From positions 1 through 47,157 of IMG/VR virus record IMGVR_UViG_3300022187_000056: 47,157 nucleotides of DNA. One strand, given 5' to 3'. Positions 32,506 through 41,466 of the stretch are shown piece after piece. Position 1 is the stretch's first letter, and every line of letters starts with the position of its first letter. Made by a program: the position numbers and the translations under genes. Source of the DNA: a virus. A model generated the notes under the pieces. It was not told the origin of the DNA and ran no database searches. It saw only the letters and a list, made by a program, of their open reading frames with translations.

Positions 32506-32964
32506 CTACAAATTCAAATCGCTATAATAATCAATGATCACTGAAGCCGAAGTATATCCACCTTCCATATCAAGTGTAGCACCGAGTTCAAAATTAGGAG
32601 GTGAAACAGACTCAATGACTATACTGTTTATTCTACTTCCTCTTAATAAGTTTCGTAAAGTCTCGCACCGGGCCAATATATCATCTGCCAAGGTTCCATT
32701 TACGCTTACTCTAGCGACGACATGGAGAAAAACTGACCCTTCTTCTCTGTAACACCCTGTGGTATTGTTGGACGATATTGTTTGAGGTATTTCCGTTGCG
32801 CCAATGAATTGGATACCTACCCATGGGTCGTCAACACCTAAACCTTCATCGCTTATCATATCATCGATAGTATCGTATTTAGCTGTTAGATCGATGTAAT
32901 TCTCAGCAGGTAGATTAGTTGACAAAAAGTTTTTTATTTCAGTTCTTACGTTTGAACTACTCAA
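32506..32964 (-). CDS. tail terminator protein
   Basis: 152 residues; VRTEIKNFLSTNLPAENYI and DPWVGIQFIGATE at the start, then LHVVARVSVNG with a helix of CETLRNLLRGSR, resembling the lambda U/phage terminator fold. TTG is the likely start: it lies seven bases after AAGGGAG and overlaps the upstream stop. It caps the tube at the head-proximal end. Confidence 0.7.
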   Translation of the reverse strand: MSSSNVRTEIKNFLSTNLPAENYIDLTAKYDTIDDMISDEGLGVDDPWVGIQFIGATEIPQTISSNNTTGCYREEGSVFLHVVARVSVNGTLADDILARCETLRNLLRGSRINSIVIESVSPPNFELGATLDMEGGYTSASVIIDYYSDLNL

Positions 32965-33784
32965 GGTCTTGCTCCCTTCTCAGTATTCCTTCACCTGATA
33001 ATCTTAATACTATTGACGGATATAGATATGGTCTACCATTTTTACCTGCAAATTTAGCAGGTTCCCCATCTGGTCCTAGTATGGTTATTCCTCTAGTACC
33101 GTTAACCATATAAACAAATTTTAAAAATTCACCTACAGCAGAAAACTTGCGCTTTATTGCTCTAAATGAAAAAGCATAAGCACCTGAAGGTCTAGTAATA
33201 AATTTACCCGGTCTTCGCTTGCTCTCTCTAGATTTTCTATCTCTAGGAGTATTGGTTCCTTTGTTCTTACCTCTAGTTTCTCTTCGTACACCGAAGGTTT
33301 CTAGTTTACGAGCGTAAGGAGTGACGTTAATAAATCTTATCTCATCACCTGAATTAAAACCTTCTCTTGCCTTGAAACCTAGATAAGCTTGCAGGGTCGT
33401 CATTGATCTAGCTACTTCAAGACCGTTTACATAAACTATATTATGTCGTTTATACGTACCTGTATCAACAGGGCTATTCTTTTCTATGATCGCATACATT
33501 CCAAGCAATGCTTCAGTAACGTCTACTTTAGCAAAATATTGAATTCGACCTAAAGGTTTAACAGCTTCTACAGGTTTATTAAATCTATTATCGACTTTAA
33601 CTCTAGGGTCGTCGTCGAAACCTTGTGCTTGTTCTTCCTTTAGCACTGTTTGTGCTGTGGATATTAAAAGGTCTTTAGTAAATTCTAAGAGTTCACCTAA
33701 CGTTTGCTCACCTTTTAAGTCAGCATTGATGTTATATGCAGGTGTGTTTTTACCTCTTTCTTCTACTTTAATACTTACTGTCAT
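32957..33784 (-). CDS. HK97 gp10-like tail completion protein
   Basis: 275 residues. The middle shows NSPVDTGTYKRHNIVYVNG and INVTPYARKLETFG, hallmarks of the HK97 gp10 / minor neck family. A basic region (RRETRGKNKG, RESKRRPGKFITR) may contact DNA at the neck. It overlaps the stopper gene as TAATG. Longer than typical members by about 100 residues. Confidence 0.75.
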   Translation of the reverse strand: MTVSIKVEERGKNTPAYNINADLKGEQTLGELLEFTKDLLISTAQTVLKEEQAQGFDDDPRVKVDNRFNKPVEAVKPLGRIQYFAKVDVTEALLGMYAIIEKNSPVDTGTYKRHNIVYVNGLEVARSMTTLQAYLGFKAREGFNSGDEIRFINVTPYARKLETFGVRRETRGKNKGTNTPRDRKSRESKRRPGKFITRPSGAYAFSFRAIKRKFSAVGEFLKFVYMVNGTRGITILGPDGEPAKFAGKNGRPYLYPSIVLRLSGEGILRREQDLE

Positions 33785-34104
33785 TACCCTGTCCTAACTC
33801 TGTAACCTAATAGTTCACCAAGGGATCGCATTTCAACAACTCTTTTAATTGTTAAAACACCTGAGTCATTGTCTATAATCGTGTCGCCTCTTCTAGGTTT
33901 AGGGAAACTTAATGTGTCTAAATCATCTTTGCTTATTACGTACTCGTTACCTTTTACGTTTAACTCTTCGACTGTTTCAGTGAACCTAAAGTAGTTAGAA
34001 GGTGCCATTTTTATAGTCACATCTAAACCGTCCTTGGTTCGTTGAAGTCGCACTTCATGTCCTTGAAGGTTTATCACAAATTTAAAGGCAGCTTTAAGAG
34101 ACAT
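33784..34104 (-). CDS. head closure / stopper-like protein
   Basis: 106 residues with KPRRGDTIIDNDSGVLTIKR, then LGELLGYRVRTG, the pattern of small beta-barrel head-tail joining proteins. It stands between the connector and the gp10-like gene, the usual place. ATG after AAGGGAG; 11-base overlap with the connector gene. Confidence 0.65.
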   Translation of the reverse strand: MSLKAAFKFVINLQGHEVRLQRTKDGLDVTIKMAPSNYFRFTETVEELNVKGNEYVISKDDLDTLSFPKPRRGDTIIDNDSGVLTIKRVVEMRSLGELLGYRVRTG

Positions 34105-34795
34105 AGTTCTCCCTTATCTCACCTAACCCGCCTAATGATCTTTCGCTTGCGTATTGATCTAATACGTTTCCGTGATCACCGAGAATCATTCCGAATTTAG
34201 ATTTTCTTTCGTTAGATGTAAGAGTGTAGTCAAAGTCGAGAGACATTACCCCTGGTACTGATATTCTTTGAACACCTTTACCGAAGTTAATCGCTACTCC
34301 CGCTTTCTTTTTGTTGTATTGTTGCTCCACTAAATCGTAAACAACTTGTTCAACAGGTGTTGGAGTTGTAGCAAAACCAGCATTATAAGAAACTTCTATT
34401 CTTGAATTTGTAGCTCTACATTGAAACCAGTTTAATCTAGTTCCGTTCGCTTCAGTTTTATAAATTTTACCAGTTTCAGGTTTGAATAAAAATTCATTTG
34501 CTGTTAAAGTTGCTGTTACTGTATCGTTTCCATCGTCGTCTTTTTCAATCTCTTGTATTTGAGTTATCGCTGTTAAAGGATAATGAAAAGAGTATAGATA
34601 ACGACGAGCAAAATCATCTGTATAATCTTGATAATAATAGGTCTGAACATAAGCCGTACTCGCAAAAACTCTAGCGGTATAACCTTCAATCGCATCACTG
34701 ACCACGGTTATCTGCTGAGTAAGAAAGGCATCGAATGTGGCACCAGTCTCGCCTAAGTAAGTTTTCATATCTCCTAAACTAACTAACATTGCCAT
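34094..34795 (-). CDS. gp6-like head-tail connector
   Basis: 233 residues. LGDMKTYLGETGATFDAFLT and ITVVSDAIEGYTAR at the start are typical for the gp6-like connector helix bundle; RIEVSYNAGF follows, and PVEQVVYDLVEQQYNKK near 165. It attaches below the portal. ATG with CGGAGA upstream. The N-terminal segment is a clear match; the C-terminal 60 residues are divergent. Confidence 0.8.
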   Translation of the reverse strand: MAMLVSLGDMKTYLGETGATFDAFLTQQITVVSDAIEGYTARVFASTAYVQTYYYQDYTDDFARRYLYSFHYPLTAITQIQEIEKDDDGNDTVTATLTANEFLFKPETGKIYKTEANGTRLNWFQCRATNSRIEVSYNAGFATTPTPVEQVVYDLVEQQYNKKKAGVAINFGKGVQRISVPGVMSLDFDYTLTSNERKSKFGMILGDHGNVLDQYASERSLGGLGEIRENYVS

Positions 34796-34807
34796 TTTTA
34801 TCTCCGA

Positions 34808-35317
34808 TTAGATTTCAATTACCTTGAAACCTTTTTCTTTTAATATTCTTTCAAATTCTAAAGGGTCTACGTAGTCGGTATGTTTTCTTTGTCCTGAGAA
34901 GTCTTCGTGAAAAGCGACCTCCATCATGCGGGCCATATACTCAGAACAAATGTATTCACTGTCACCGTTTCTCCCGATACCTAACTTTCTTAGAAGTTTA
35001 AAAGTAGCAGCAAGAGCGGTCCATTCACCGTAACCTTTTCCTGTCTGTTCTTCTAAGAATACTATCGCACGTTTATATTGATCTTCAGTCATTTCAACAA
35101 CGCACTTCTTAATTAGTTTACATTTAGCAAAAAAGTTTGAAAACTTAATAGTGTTTATGTCACCTCTGGAAGCTTGATAAACCCTTGAAAAGTTAAACTC
35201 AGGTTCTTCAACCGTTCCCATTACATGACTGTAAACTGTACCTAATCGCCAAGAGATTAATGCTGAAAACAATTTCCATTTTCTTGGTTTTGTAAAATAA
35301 AGAGTTACAGTTCTCAT
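34808..35317 (-). CDS. permuted NlpC/P60-like cysteine peptidase
   Basis: 169 residues. GTVYSHVMGTVEEPEF carries the early histidine near 31 and EYICSEYMARMM the late cysteine near 123, the circularly permuted papain-like order of YiiX/YaeF-type enzymes. The substrate could be peptidoglycan peptide, amide or lipid; this cannot be decided. It is expressed with virion genes, ATGA-coupled to the upstream gene. It is a second such enzyme besides the K-like protein. Confidence 0.65.
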   Translation of the reverse strand: MRTVTLYFTKPRKWKLFSALISWRLGTVYSHVMGTVEEPEFNFSRVYQASRGDINTIKFSNFFAKCKLIKKCVVEMTEDQYKRAIVFLEEQTGKGYGEWTALAATFKLLRKLGIGRNGDSEYICSEYMARMMEVAFHEDFSGQRKHTDYVDPLEFERILKEKGFKVIEI

Positions 35318-35874
35318 GCGTCCATCCCTCTCATATTACAAAGAACTGTCACATCGTTGACCGTACCCTTTGAGGTGTACTCAACTCTTAGGTAGAAGTC
35401 CTTTAAGTTTAATACTGTTTTCTTATTTGTGGGGAACTCATAGTATCCATTAGTAGGTATATTGATATTGTGAACGTACTGTTTAAGCACGGTTCCTGCA
35501 GGATAGGCAATCCCATCAACGTCAACGATCTTAAAAGAAACAGAATCACAAGCGACGTTATTGACACACTCAATATCGCCGTTTCTGAGATGAAAATCCA
35601 CAGGAATTTTAAAATCCTGCGTAGTCGTAGTATCTTTTGTGGCCGTAAATTGAAATCCAACGAACTCATTAGATGCGCCTCCAGCGGGTATCTCTTCTTC
35701 AACCTTACTAACTGTTTTAAATAATTCATCTACTGCCGTTACAGAGTCAGCGGTAATAATGTGTGTCGGGTTCGTTGGACAAGTTGTCGGTGCTGCATCG
35801 TCTTCTTCTAGTATGACGTACTCATACTTAGAATCTGTTTCGCAATATAGTCTGTATTTAATTACTTTTTCCAT
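35314..35874 (-). CDS. virion accessory protein with CETD/CPTNP N-terminal domain
   Basis: 186 residues. The N-terminus YRLYCETDSKYEYVI then TTCPTNPTHIITADSV is a short cysteine-containing domain seen in several phage appendage proteins; the rest is beta-rich (NIPTNGYYEFPTNKKTVLN). It likely sits on the virion surface. TAATG coupling to the upstream gene. Name is by resemblance only. Confidence 0.5.
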   Translation of the reverse strand: MEKVIKYRLYCETDSKYEYVILEEDDAAPTTCPTNPTHIITADSVTAVDELFKTVSKVEEEIPAGGASNEFVGFQFTATKDTTTTQDFKIPVDFHLRNGDIECVNNVACDSVSFKIVDVDGIAYPAGTVLKQYVHNINIPTNGYYEFPTNKKTVLNLKDFYLRVEYTSKGTVNDVTVLCNMRGMDA

Positions 35875-36440
35875 TAATTCACCAAAAGTATAGTTGATAT
35901 TCTAGCTTCGCCACCTGATACGTTACGTTTAGCTTGTACTTCCCAAACGGCAACTCCGCTTGTGGGAGTATTAAGTATCGCACCCATATCGCTGGGCATA
36001 AAATCAGTGTTATTGAATGATGTTATCTCGGTAATCACTTGATTGTTTGTCACATCGTACACTCTAACAGCGCAATCTTTTACTGCATTTTTAACTGCTT
36101 TGTTTAAATATATCTGAGATAGATCGCCGAACATATCACTACCCGGCCATACAAATTTTGAAACTGTTGTGTAGTTATTGCTGTCAGTAAATAAATACGG
36201 GAAAGATTTTCCGTCAGTCCACGAATATCCTAAAGCCCCGATGAGACTTGAACCCATTGAAATCCAATCGTTCGCCGAAGGTCCAACGAATTTGTATTTG
36301 GTTCCATCTGTATCGAAACAAACAGAACCAATAGGAGCAATGAAGTTAGGAACTCCTGCACCACTAAATAGTTTCGGGTTGTCAGGGCCTCCTGGCCCTA
36401 ACCCCGAATCTACATCAAAACTTTTATTAGAATCTATCAT
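35874..36440 (-). CDS. putative virion appendage protein
   Basis: 188 residues. Starts with a glycine/proline-rich linker (SGLGPGGPDNPKLFSGAG), then IGSVCFDTDGTKYKFVGPS, a pattern common in fibre-like and particle-decorating proteins where a short strand motif precedes a beta domain. No enzymatic motif. Belongs to a run of tightly packed structural genes. Confidence 0.5.
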   Translation of the reverse strand: MIDSNKSFDVDSGLGPGGPDNPKLFSGAGVPNFIAPIGSVCFDTDGTKYKFVGPSANDWISMGSSLIGALGYSWTDGKSFPYLFTDSNNYTTVSKFVWPGSDMFGDLSQIYLNKAVKNAVKDCAVRVYDVTNNQVITEITSFNNTDFMPSDMGAILNTPTSGVAVWEVQAKRNVSGGEARISTILLVN

Positions 36441-36441
36441 T

Positions 36442-37143
36442 CTAGAATAATACCTGTCCTACTTTTCTAGCGCGAACGTCTACTCCGTTTGTCTCAGTTG
36501 AAGCAACTCTTAATTGCATCTCCTGAGCAGCACCAGTACCAGAAAGCTCCACAGTTAAACTATAGTCAAATGTGGCACCATGCTTGTTTTTAGAATAAAC
36601 ATTGTCATCAATATTAGCAGCGTCAGCAGAAGCCGTTCCATCATGCATAGCATGTACGAAGAAAGATTGTCTTCGTGCAGGGTCATCGGCCAAGGATACG
36701 CAAACAAAATAGTGAACAGCGCATACGTTATCTACCAATTCTTCATCAATAGTCGTGACAGTAGTTACACCGTCTTCACTAAGGTCTTCAACAATATTAC
36801 CAGTAATATAATCAATTAAGTCTTGGATTACCGTTCGTACATCAGAATTATCAGTAACAATTCCACCAGTAAAAGTTCCTAAGTCTACATCGCCCTTAGA
36901 GATTCCAAGAACAGTATAAAGAGAGCCGTAGCTGTACCAGTCAGCGGCGGCACCTGCATTTGCGAGTTTTTGATAAAACTCAAAGTTGTCAGTTCTAAGA
37001 TACCCTGACCCCAGTTCGGCAGCATCCTGAGCATTTGTATCTCCACCTGGCGCACCTGAACCGAAAAGAAGGGTTGCCCCTGAATCTCCGTTCTCAGATA
37101 CCATCTGCAAAAATTTTTCAATTGTAAATCCTGTTCTTGCCAT
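36442..37143 (-). CDS. putative virion structural protein
   Basis: 233 residues. GDSGATLLFGSGAPGG and LGSGYLRTDNFEFYQKLA near the start are similar in style to the neighbouring appendage proteins; SLADDPARRQSFFVHAMHDG lies later. A strong AGGAGGA site precedes the ATG, suggesting high expression. Function not recognised. Confidence 0.5.
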   Translation of the reverse strand: MARTGFTIEKFLQMVSENGDSGATLLFGSGAPGGDTNAQDAAELGSGYLRTDNFEFYQKLANAGAAADWYSYGSLYTVLGISKGDVDLGTFTGGIVTDNSDVRTVIQDLIDYITGNIVEDLSEDGVTTVTTIDEELVDNVCAVHYFVCVSLADDPARRQSFFVHAMHDGTASADAANIDDNVYSKNKHGATFDYSLTVELSGTGAAQEMQLRVASTETNGVDVRARKVGQVLF

Positions 37144-37144
37144 T

Positions 37145-37627
37145 TTATCCTCCTAGTTGAAGTCTTGCGACCTCTACGTTTACATTAAAAGTTTCGTTGT
37201 TAGTAACTTGTAATTGTGCTTGGCCAGCAACCACATTCACATTAACATTTACGTTTAACATTCCCACTCTTAACCTACCGTGTACCGAGTCCTTGGTATC
37301 TGTAGCTGAAGTTCTTATAACTCTCATGTATCCCGATCTTACTTTAGTTTTATCATCTGTCCAAATTGTAAATATATAATCTAGCCCGATAAAATCACTT
37401 ATTGCTGTTGTATCAATAACTGTAATACTTGTTGCAGTAGCCGTTCCCTCAACTTTTGTCCATAACAACCCTAACATAGTAGGGTCAATTTCTCCGTCAC
37501 TGTTTAGAACTACAGGTTTACCAGCATCGGGCGCACCTGTAGAAACATCAACATGATCGGTGGTTTCAAAACCAGTAGATTCACCGTAAGCGCCTGAAGT
37601 TTCGGCATACAAAAATTTTTTCGTCAT
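37145..37627 (-). CDS. putative virion structural protein
   Basis: 160 residues. KPVVLNSDGEIDPTMLG resembles short connector motifs in fibre proteins; the C-terminus alternates N and V (LNVNVNVNVVAGQ, FNVNVEVARLQLGG), a regular beta pattern. AGAGGTAGG precedes the ATG. No family assigned. Confidence 0.5.
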   Translation of the reverse strand: MTKKFLYAETSGAYGESTGFETTDHVDVSTGAPDAGKPVVLNSDGEIDPTMLGLLWTKVEGTATATSITVIDTTAISDFIGLDYIFTIWTDDKTKVRSGYMRVIRTSATDTKDSVHGRLRVGMLNVNVNVNVVAGQAQLQVTNNETFNVNVEVARLQLGG

Positions 37628-37630
37628 TGC

Positions 37631-37714
37631 CTACCTCTTCATCTCACCAGATGTTTTTCCAAGTCTCATATTAACAAGGTTTAATCGATAATTAAAACCT
37701 TTCTGTTTAACCAT
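37631..37714 (-). CDS. 27-residue basic peptide
   Basis: A frame too short for gene callers: ATG at 37714 with AGGAGAT upstream overlapping the preceding stop, and TAG at 37631-37633. The product is basic (MVKQKGFNYRL, RLGKTSGEMKR). The good ribosome-binding site and the exact fit into an otherwise empty 90-base gap support it. Confidence 0.45.
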   Translation of the reverse strand: MVKQKGFNYRLNLVNMRLGKTSGEMKR

Positions 37715-37726
37715 TACAATAATCTC

Positions 37727-37936
37727 CTAATATGCTAGGTCTTTTAACTCTTCCATTGTCTGTTTTATCTTACTTAAATCGTGTTGAAAAAATTTAAGCT
37801 TTAATTCATTGTAACGTTCATCAGTAATATTAAAGTAAAACTTAGCTTTACCTCTAGAAATAACCTCAAACTTTACAAGTTTTTCACCCTCATTAATCAT
37901 AAAAGCAGCTATCCATAAGTCTCTAGTTTGTATCAT
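37727..37936 (-). CDS. DUF5659-like small protein
   Basis: 69 residues: IQTRDLWIAAFMINEGEKLV followed by FYFNITDERYNELKLKF, similar to DUF5659 proteins found near phage structural genes. Function unknown. The ATG overlaps the upstream stop (ATGA). Confidence 0.5.
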   Translation of the reverse strand: MIQTRDLWIAAFMINEGEKLVKFEVISRGKAKFYFNITDERYNELKLKFFQHDLSKIKQTMEELKDLAY

Positions 37937-38370
37937 TCTCTCACCAACATTTGACCTTTAAGAACAACCATCGATGTCGCGCTAAACGGTTGACCTATTT
38001 TAACTGCAACTTCACCTGTATTAGTCGGTATAGTCGTTTGTATTCCGCCAGGGACAGTTGGACTTAGAAAATACTCTTTGGTTACGTCAAGACCTACAAA
38101 AATATCTTCTGATTTACCAAGGACTCTAATATTACAAAGTGTTGCCGAAGCTTTACTTTCACACACGCCTAAAACATTGGCGTTAGCTTGAGAATCGGCC
38201 AATGCGTTTTTAGCTTCACCATTAGATTTCATCACAACAACTGCACCAACGTAAACACTTGATTCACAAGGAACGTTAGTTAAAACAACATTGGAACCAC
38301 CAATATTTACAGCATTAGTTAACCCTTCTTTTCCATCTGCTGTTTTCTGTACCTTAACTAAGAAACTCAT
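37933..38370 (-). CDS. virion protein made of a domain shared with the collagen-like protein
   Basis: 145 residues. SSVYVGAVVVMKSNGEAKNA, NVLGVCESKASATLCNIRVL, and GEVAVKIGQPFSATSMVVL align in order with the C-terminal 130 residues of the upstream collagen-like protein (AVNKFVRIGAGQECFIATN, VRGIALNAGAIGENIEVLL, GEFVVELGESLGTGAIF). The domain type is frequent at the ends of phage appendage proteins. TAATG coupling; probably co-assembled with its neighbour. Confidence 0.6.
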   Translation of the reverse strand: MSFLVKVQKTADGKEGLTNAVNIGGSNVVLTNVPCESSVYVGAVVVMKSNGEAKNALADSQANANVLGVCESKASATLCNIRVLGKSEDIFVGLDVTKEYFLSPTVPGGIQTTIPTNTGEVAVKIGQPFSATSMVVLKGQMLVRE

Positions 38371-40151
38371 TACAGAATCTCCACCGGAGTTTTAAGATCG
38401 GTGAATATAGCACCAGTACCTAAAGACTCACCTAACTCGACAACAAATTCACCAACTGTAACAGGTGGTGTTTGTACCGCATCTCCATTAGTACCAAGGA
38501 AGAAAGGGTCGTTTAAAATAAAATTAAAAGCAGGGTCTTCAAGTAACCCAAATAATAACACTTCAATATTTTCACCAATTGCACCAGCGTTAAGAGCTAT
38601 ACCTCTAACCTTGGCATCTGAGAAAGTTCCGTTGTTTGTAGCAATAAAGCACTCTTGTCCAGCACCTATACGTACAAACTTATTAACTGCAATCGCTTCA
38701 CCTGCGACAAATGTTTTACTTAATCGTTGAGCGTCACTGGTTACAACAACTTTTGCCCTTCTAGGATTGCCCCCAAAACCTGCCATTGTCGTAACAACAT
38801 CTAACGAAGGCCAATCAGAAATGACAGTAGAAGAACTAACCGTTATGTTGTCACCACAAAAATCAATCTCATCGAAACAATCACCGACTTCCACACCTTC
38901 TTCGTAAAGTGTAAGTTTCGTTTCAGGTGTAATATTTATTTGTGTTGGATCGGTTCCATCAACTTCTACAGTAGCGTTTGAAAAATTTAATGATTGAGCA
39001 TTACCGACTAATACGCCATCGAGTAGTACAGGTATCTCGGATAATCCACCACCACCGCTACCGCTTCCACCACCGCCCATAACGGAATAATAAATATTGT
39101 GAAGTAGAGGTAATGAAATAATATTGGTGGTGATTTCGGTTCCATCTGAAAACTGGAACGCCATATAGAATTTATCTCTACCACTTTTTCGTAAATCAAT
39201 ATTGGTTACTACAGGTGCGTCTTGTCCATCACGACCTTGAAAACCGCGTTCACCTCTTTCACCTTTTGCCCCTATAGGACCAGCGACACCTCTAGGGCCA
39301 CGCTCACCAATTAGAGAAGCTTTATAATCTTCTTCACTTCCATCGTTATCTTCTAACCATAGTTGATAGGCTGAAAGTCCTGGTACGCCTGGTTTACCTC
39401 GTTGACCTCTCGGACCTCGTTCACCATCTTCACCTTTTTCACCAGTATCGCCTTTCTCACCTTGATCACCTTTTAGAGTTGCCAAGAAATCAAGCTGAGT
39501 ACCTTCGTTATCTTCTGCCCATAAATCAAACGCTGACTTACCGTCTTGTCCAGGTTTACCTTTCTGTCCTCGCATACCTCTAGGGCCACGCAACAATTCT
39601 AGAAACTCTTCTTCAGTTCCTTCGTTGTTCTCAGACCATATTTCGTAAGCTGACTTACCGTCTAATCCTGGCTCACCTTGTTTACCTTTCTGCCCTCTCG
39701 GACCACGACCACCTTTTAAAGATTCAACATCTTCATCGGATAGATCGGAGAACTTTAATTTTAATTTATCTATTTGGTTATCGATAAAACCAAGGACTTG
39801 ATTGTAAACTTTATCTTTGTGTTCTTCGAAATCGAAGTCAGCACCGTCTTTACCTTTCTGTCCTTTCGGACCTCTTGGACCGCGAATAGATTTTAAATCT
39901 TCATCAGATAAATCAGAAAAGTTTAATTTTAGTTCGCGTTTTTCTTGATCGGTAAGTCTGAATAATTCTTTATTTTCAACAATAGATTTTCGGACAAGCT
40001 CTAGAATTTCAATCTTGTGAGACTCAAAATCAAAGTCCTCACCGTTTTTACCTGGGAACCCTCTTGGTCCTCTTGCTCCCCTGATATTCTGAGAGTCCAG
40101 CTTATTATTAATGATAGCGTCGATCAACGCTAAAATAGCTATCTTATCCAC
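38370..40151 (-). CDS. collagen-like virion protein
   Basis: 593 residues. Six collagen G-X-Y blocks lie at about 25-38, 91-104, 147-165, 188-205, 228-258 and 282-311. They are separated by two DFDF...SDLSDED helical modules and three SAYxxW...NEG modules of about 22 residues. A glycine-rich linker near 360 precedes a beta region and the C-terminal domain shared with the next gene. Collagen blocks form trimers, so this is probably a flexible trimeric fibre on head or neck. GTG start; 29 bases after the portal stop. Confidence 0.8.
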   Translation of the reverse strand: MDKIAILALIDAIINNKLDSQNIRGARGPRGFPGKNGEDFDFESHKIEILELVRKSIVENKELFRLTDQEKRELKLNFSDLSDEDLKSIRGPRGPKGQKGKDGADFDFEEHKDKVYNQVLGFIDNQIDKLKLKFSDLSDEDVESLKGGRGPRGQKGKQGEPGLDGKSAYEIWSENNEGTEEEFLELLRGPRGMRGQKGKPGQDGKSAFDLWAEDNEGTQLDFLATLKGDQGEKGDTGEKGEDGERGPRGQRGKPGVPGLSAYQLWLEDNDGSEEDYKASLIGERGPRGVAGPIGAKGERGERGFQGRDGQDAPVVTNIDLRKSGRDKFYMAFQFSDGTEITTNIISLPLLHNIYYSVMGGGGSGSGGGGLSEIPVLLDGVLVGNAQSLNFSNATVEVDGTDPTQINITPETKLTLYEEGVEVGDCFDEIDFCGDNITVSSSTVISDWPSLDVVTTMAGFGGNPRRAKVVVTSDAQRLSKTFVAGEAIAVNKFVRIGAGQECFIATNNGTFSDAKVRGIALNAGAIGENIEVLLFGLLEDPAFNFILNDPFFLGTNGDAVQTPPVTVGEFVVELGESLGTGAIFTDLKTPVEIL

Positions 40152-40180
40152 TATAAAAACCTACTGCGTGTATAACGAGT

Positions 40181-41461
40181 TTAGTTTTGTGATCTTTTCA
40201 AATAATTTAAAACCGCTCCATTTAATTCTTCTTCTCTAGGGTCTGGTGCAGGTTCTTTAGTTTGTGACTCAATCACTTCATCAAGTTTATCTACAGGTGT
40301 GTAGTTATTCGTAGCAATAAAATATCGATCACCGCCTTCATAAGGTGCTTTACCTTCAGAAACACGAATCTGGTTTGGTGTAATCGCGCCAGCTTGCATG
40401 AGTCTTGTAAAGTATTGTGAACGAGTTTCCATATCTCCGCGAAAAACTGCCTGAAGATCGATTTCACTTTTTAATCCATTAAAACTATTAGACAGCAATT
40501 TAACATCTGCCTCGATTTCTAAAGCTCTCGCCCATGCATCTAAAGTATCCGTTGCAACTTCTAAGTTAGAGTTTTCAACGTTATTAAATGTAGCTGCTTT
40601 AATATCGAAAAGTTTTGTTGGAGGTATACGTAAGAATCTAGCAATTTCCAAGACTGAAAATTCTCTTGATTCTAAAAATTGTAATACTTGAGGGTCGTGA
40701 GAAATAGCACTGTATTTCAGACCTTGTTCTAAGATTGCTGTTCCACCAACTTTACGACCACTATGGGCGCTATCCCAACTCTCTTTCAGTCTTTCCATAG
40801 CGTCAGGACTAAGAGTTGATTCTGTACTTAACGTACCCGATGGCATACCACCGTTTGAGAATAAAGAGTTAGCGAACTTATCTGCACCCTTGGCAGTACC
40901 AAGAGTCTCGGCAGCATATTCTAAAATACCTAGACCGTGAATACCGTCTTTAGTATGAAAATTTGAAACTTTGTAAATATCTCTTTTCTGCAAGTAAGCG
41001 TCAGGGTCGCGACTTGTTAAGCCACCACCGACAATTCTATAAACCAATTCGTTGGTGTCACCTCTTCTCATAGGTTGAACATGACTTGAAGGAATTGGCC
41101 AAAGAGCAACAACTCTACCTGCTAGGTCGCGCTCTATTTCAGCATACCCGTTTCCATAAATTAACGCTTGCTGAATTAAGAAAATACGAAACATCATACT
41201 GTTTGTTTCGCCATTTGGAGACAAACGTAAAAGCTTGTCTACCGTATTATTCATTTGTACTTCGTTGTCTTTATCTTTCACTCGCCAAGGTAACTTAGCT
41301 ACTTGAGTAGAGATATAGACGACACCGCTGTAGAAGGCGCTAACCTGCATAGCAGAGTCGTCATTTACGTAAGTACCACCAGAAAAATAAGACAACCTAC
41401 TGTTTAGTTTAGGTTGAGTCTCTACATATTTCTTTCTATTGAAAAAAGAAAAGATTCCCAT
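40181..41461 (-). CDS. HK97-type portal protein
   Basis: 426 residues: MGIFSFFNRKK start, then SAFYSGVVYISTQVAKLPWR, the portal family core, GNGYAEIERDLAGRVVALWP, FSVLEIARFLRIPPTKLF, and TPNQIRVSEGKAPYEGGDRY at the end. The 12-subunit ring forms the packaging channel at the special vertex. ATG; weak ribosome-binding site. It lies downstream of the capsid genes instead of next to TerL, which is unusual. Confidence 0.9.
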   Translation of the reverse strand: MGIFSFFNRKKYVETQPKLNSRLSYFSGGTYVNDDSAMQVSAFYSGVVYISTQVAKLPWRVKDKDNEVQMNNTVDKLLRLSPNGETNSMMFRIFLIQQALIYGNGYAEIERDLAGRVVALWPIPSSHVQPMRRGDTNELVYRIVGGGLTSRDPDAYLQKRDIYKVSNFHTKDGIHGLGILEYAAETLGTAKGADKFANSLFSNGGMPSGTLSTESTLSPDAMERLKESWDSAHSGRKVGGTAILEQGLKYSAISHDPQVLQFLESREFSVLEIARFLRIPPTKLFDIKAATFNNVENSNLEVATDTLDAWARALEIEADVKLLSNSFNGLKSEIDLQAVFRGDMETRSQYFTRLMQAGAITPNQIRVSEGKAPYEGGDRYFIATNNYTPVDKLDEVIESQTKEPAPDPREEELNGAVLNYLKRSQN

Positions 41462-41466
41462 GAATA

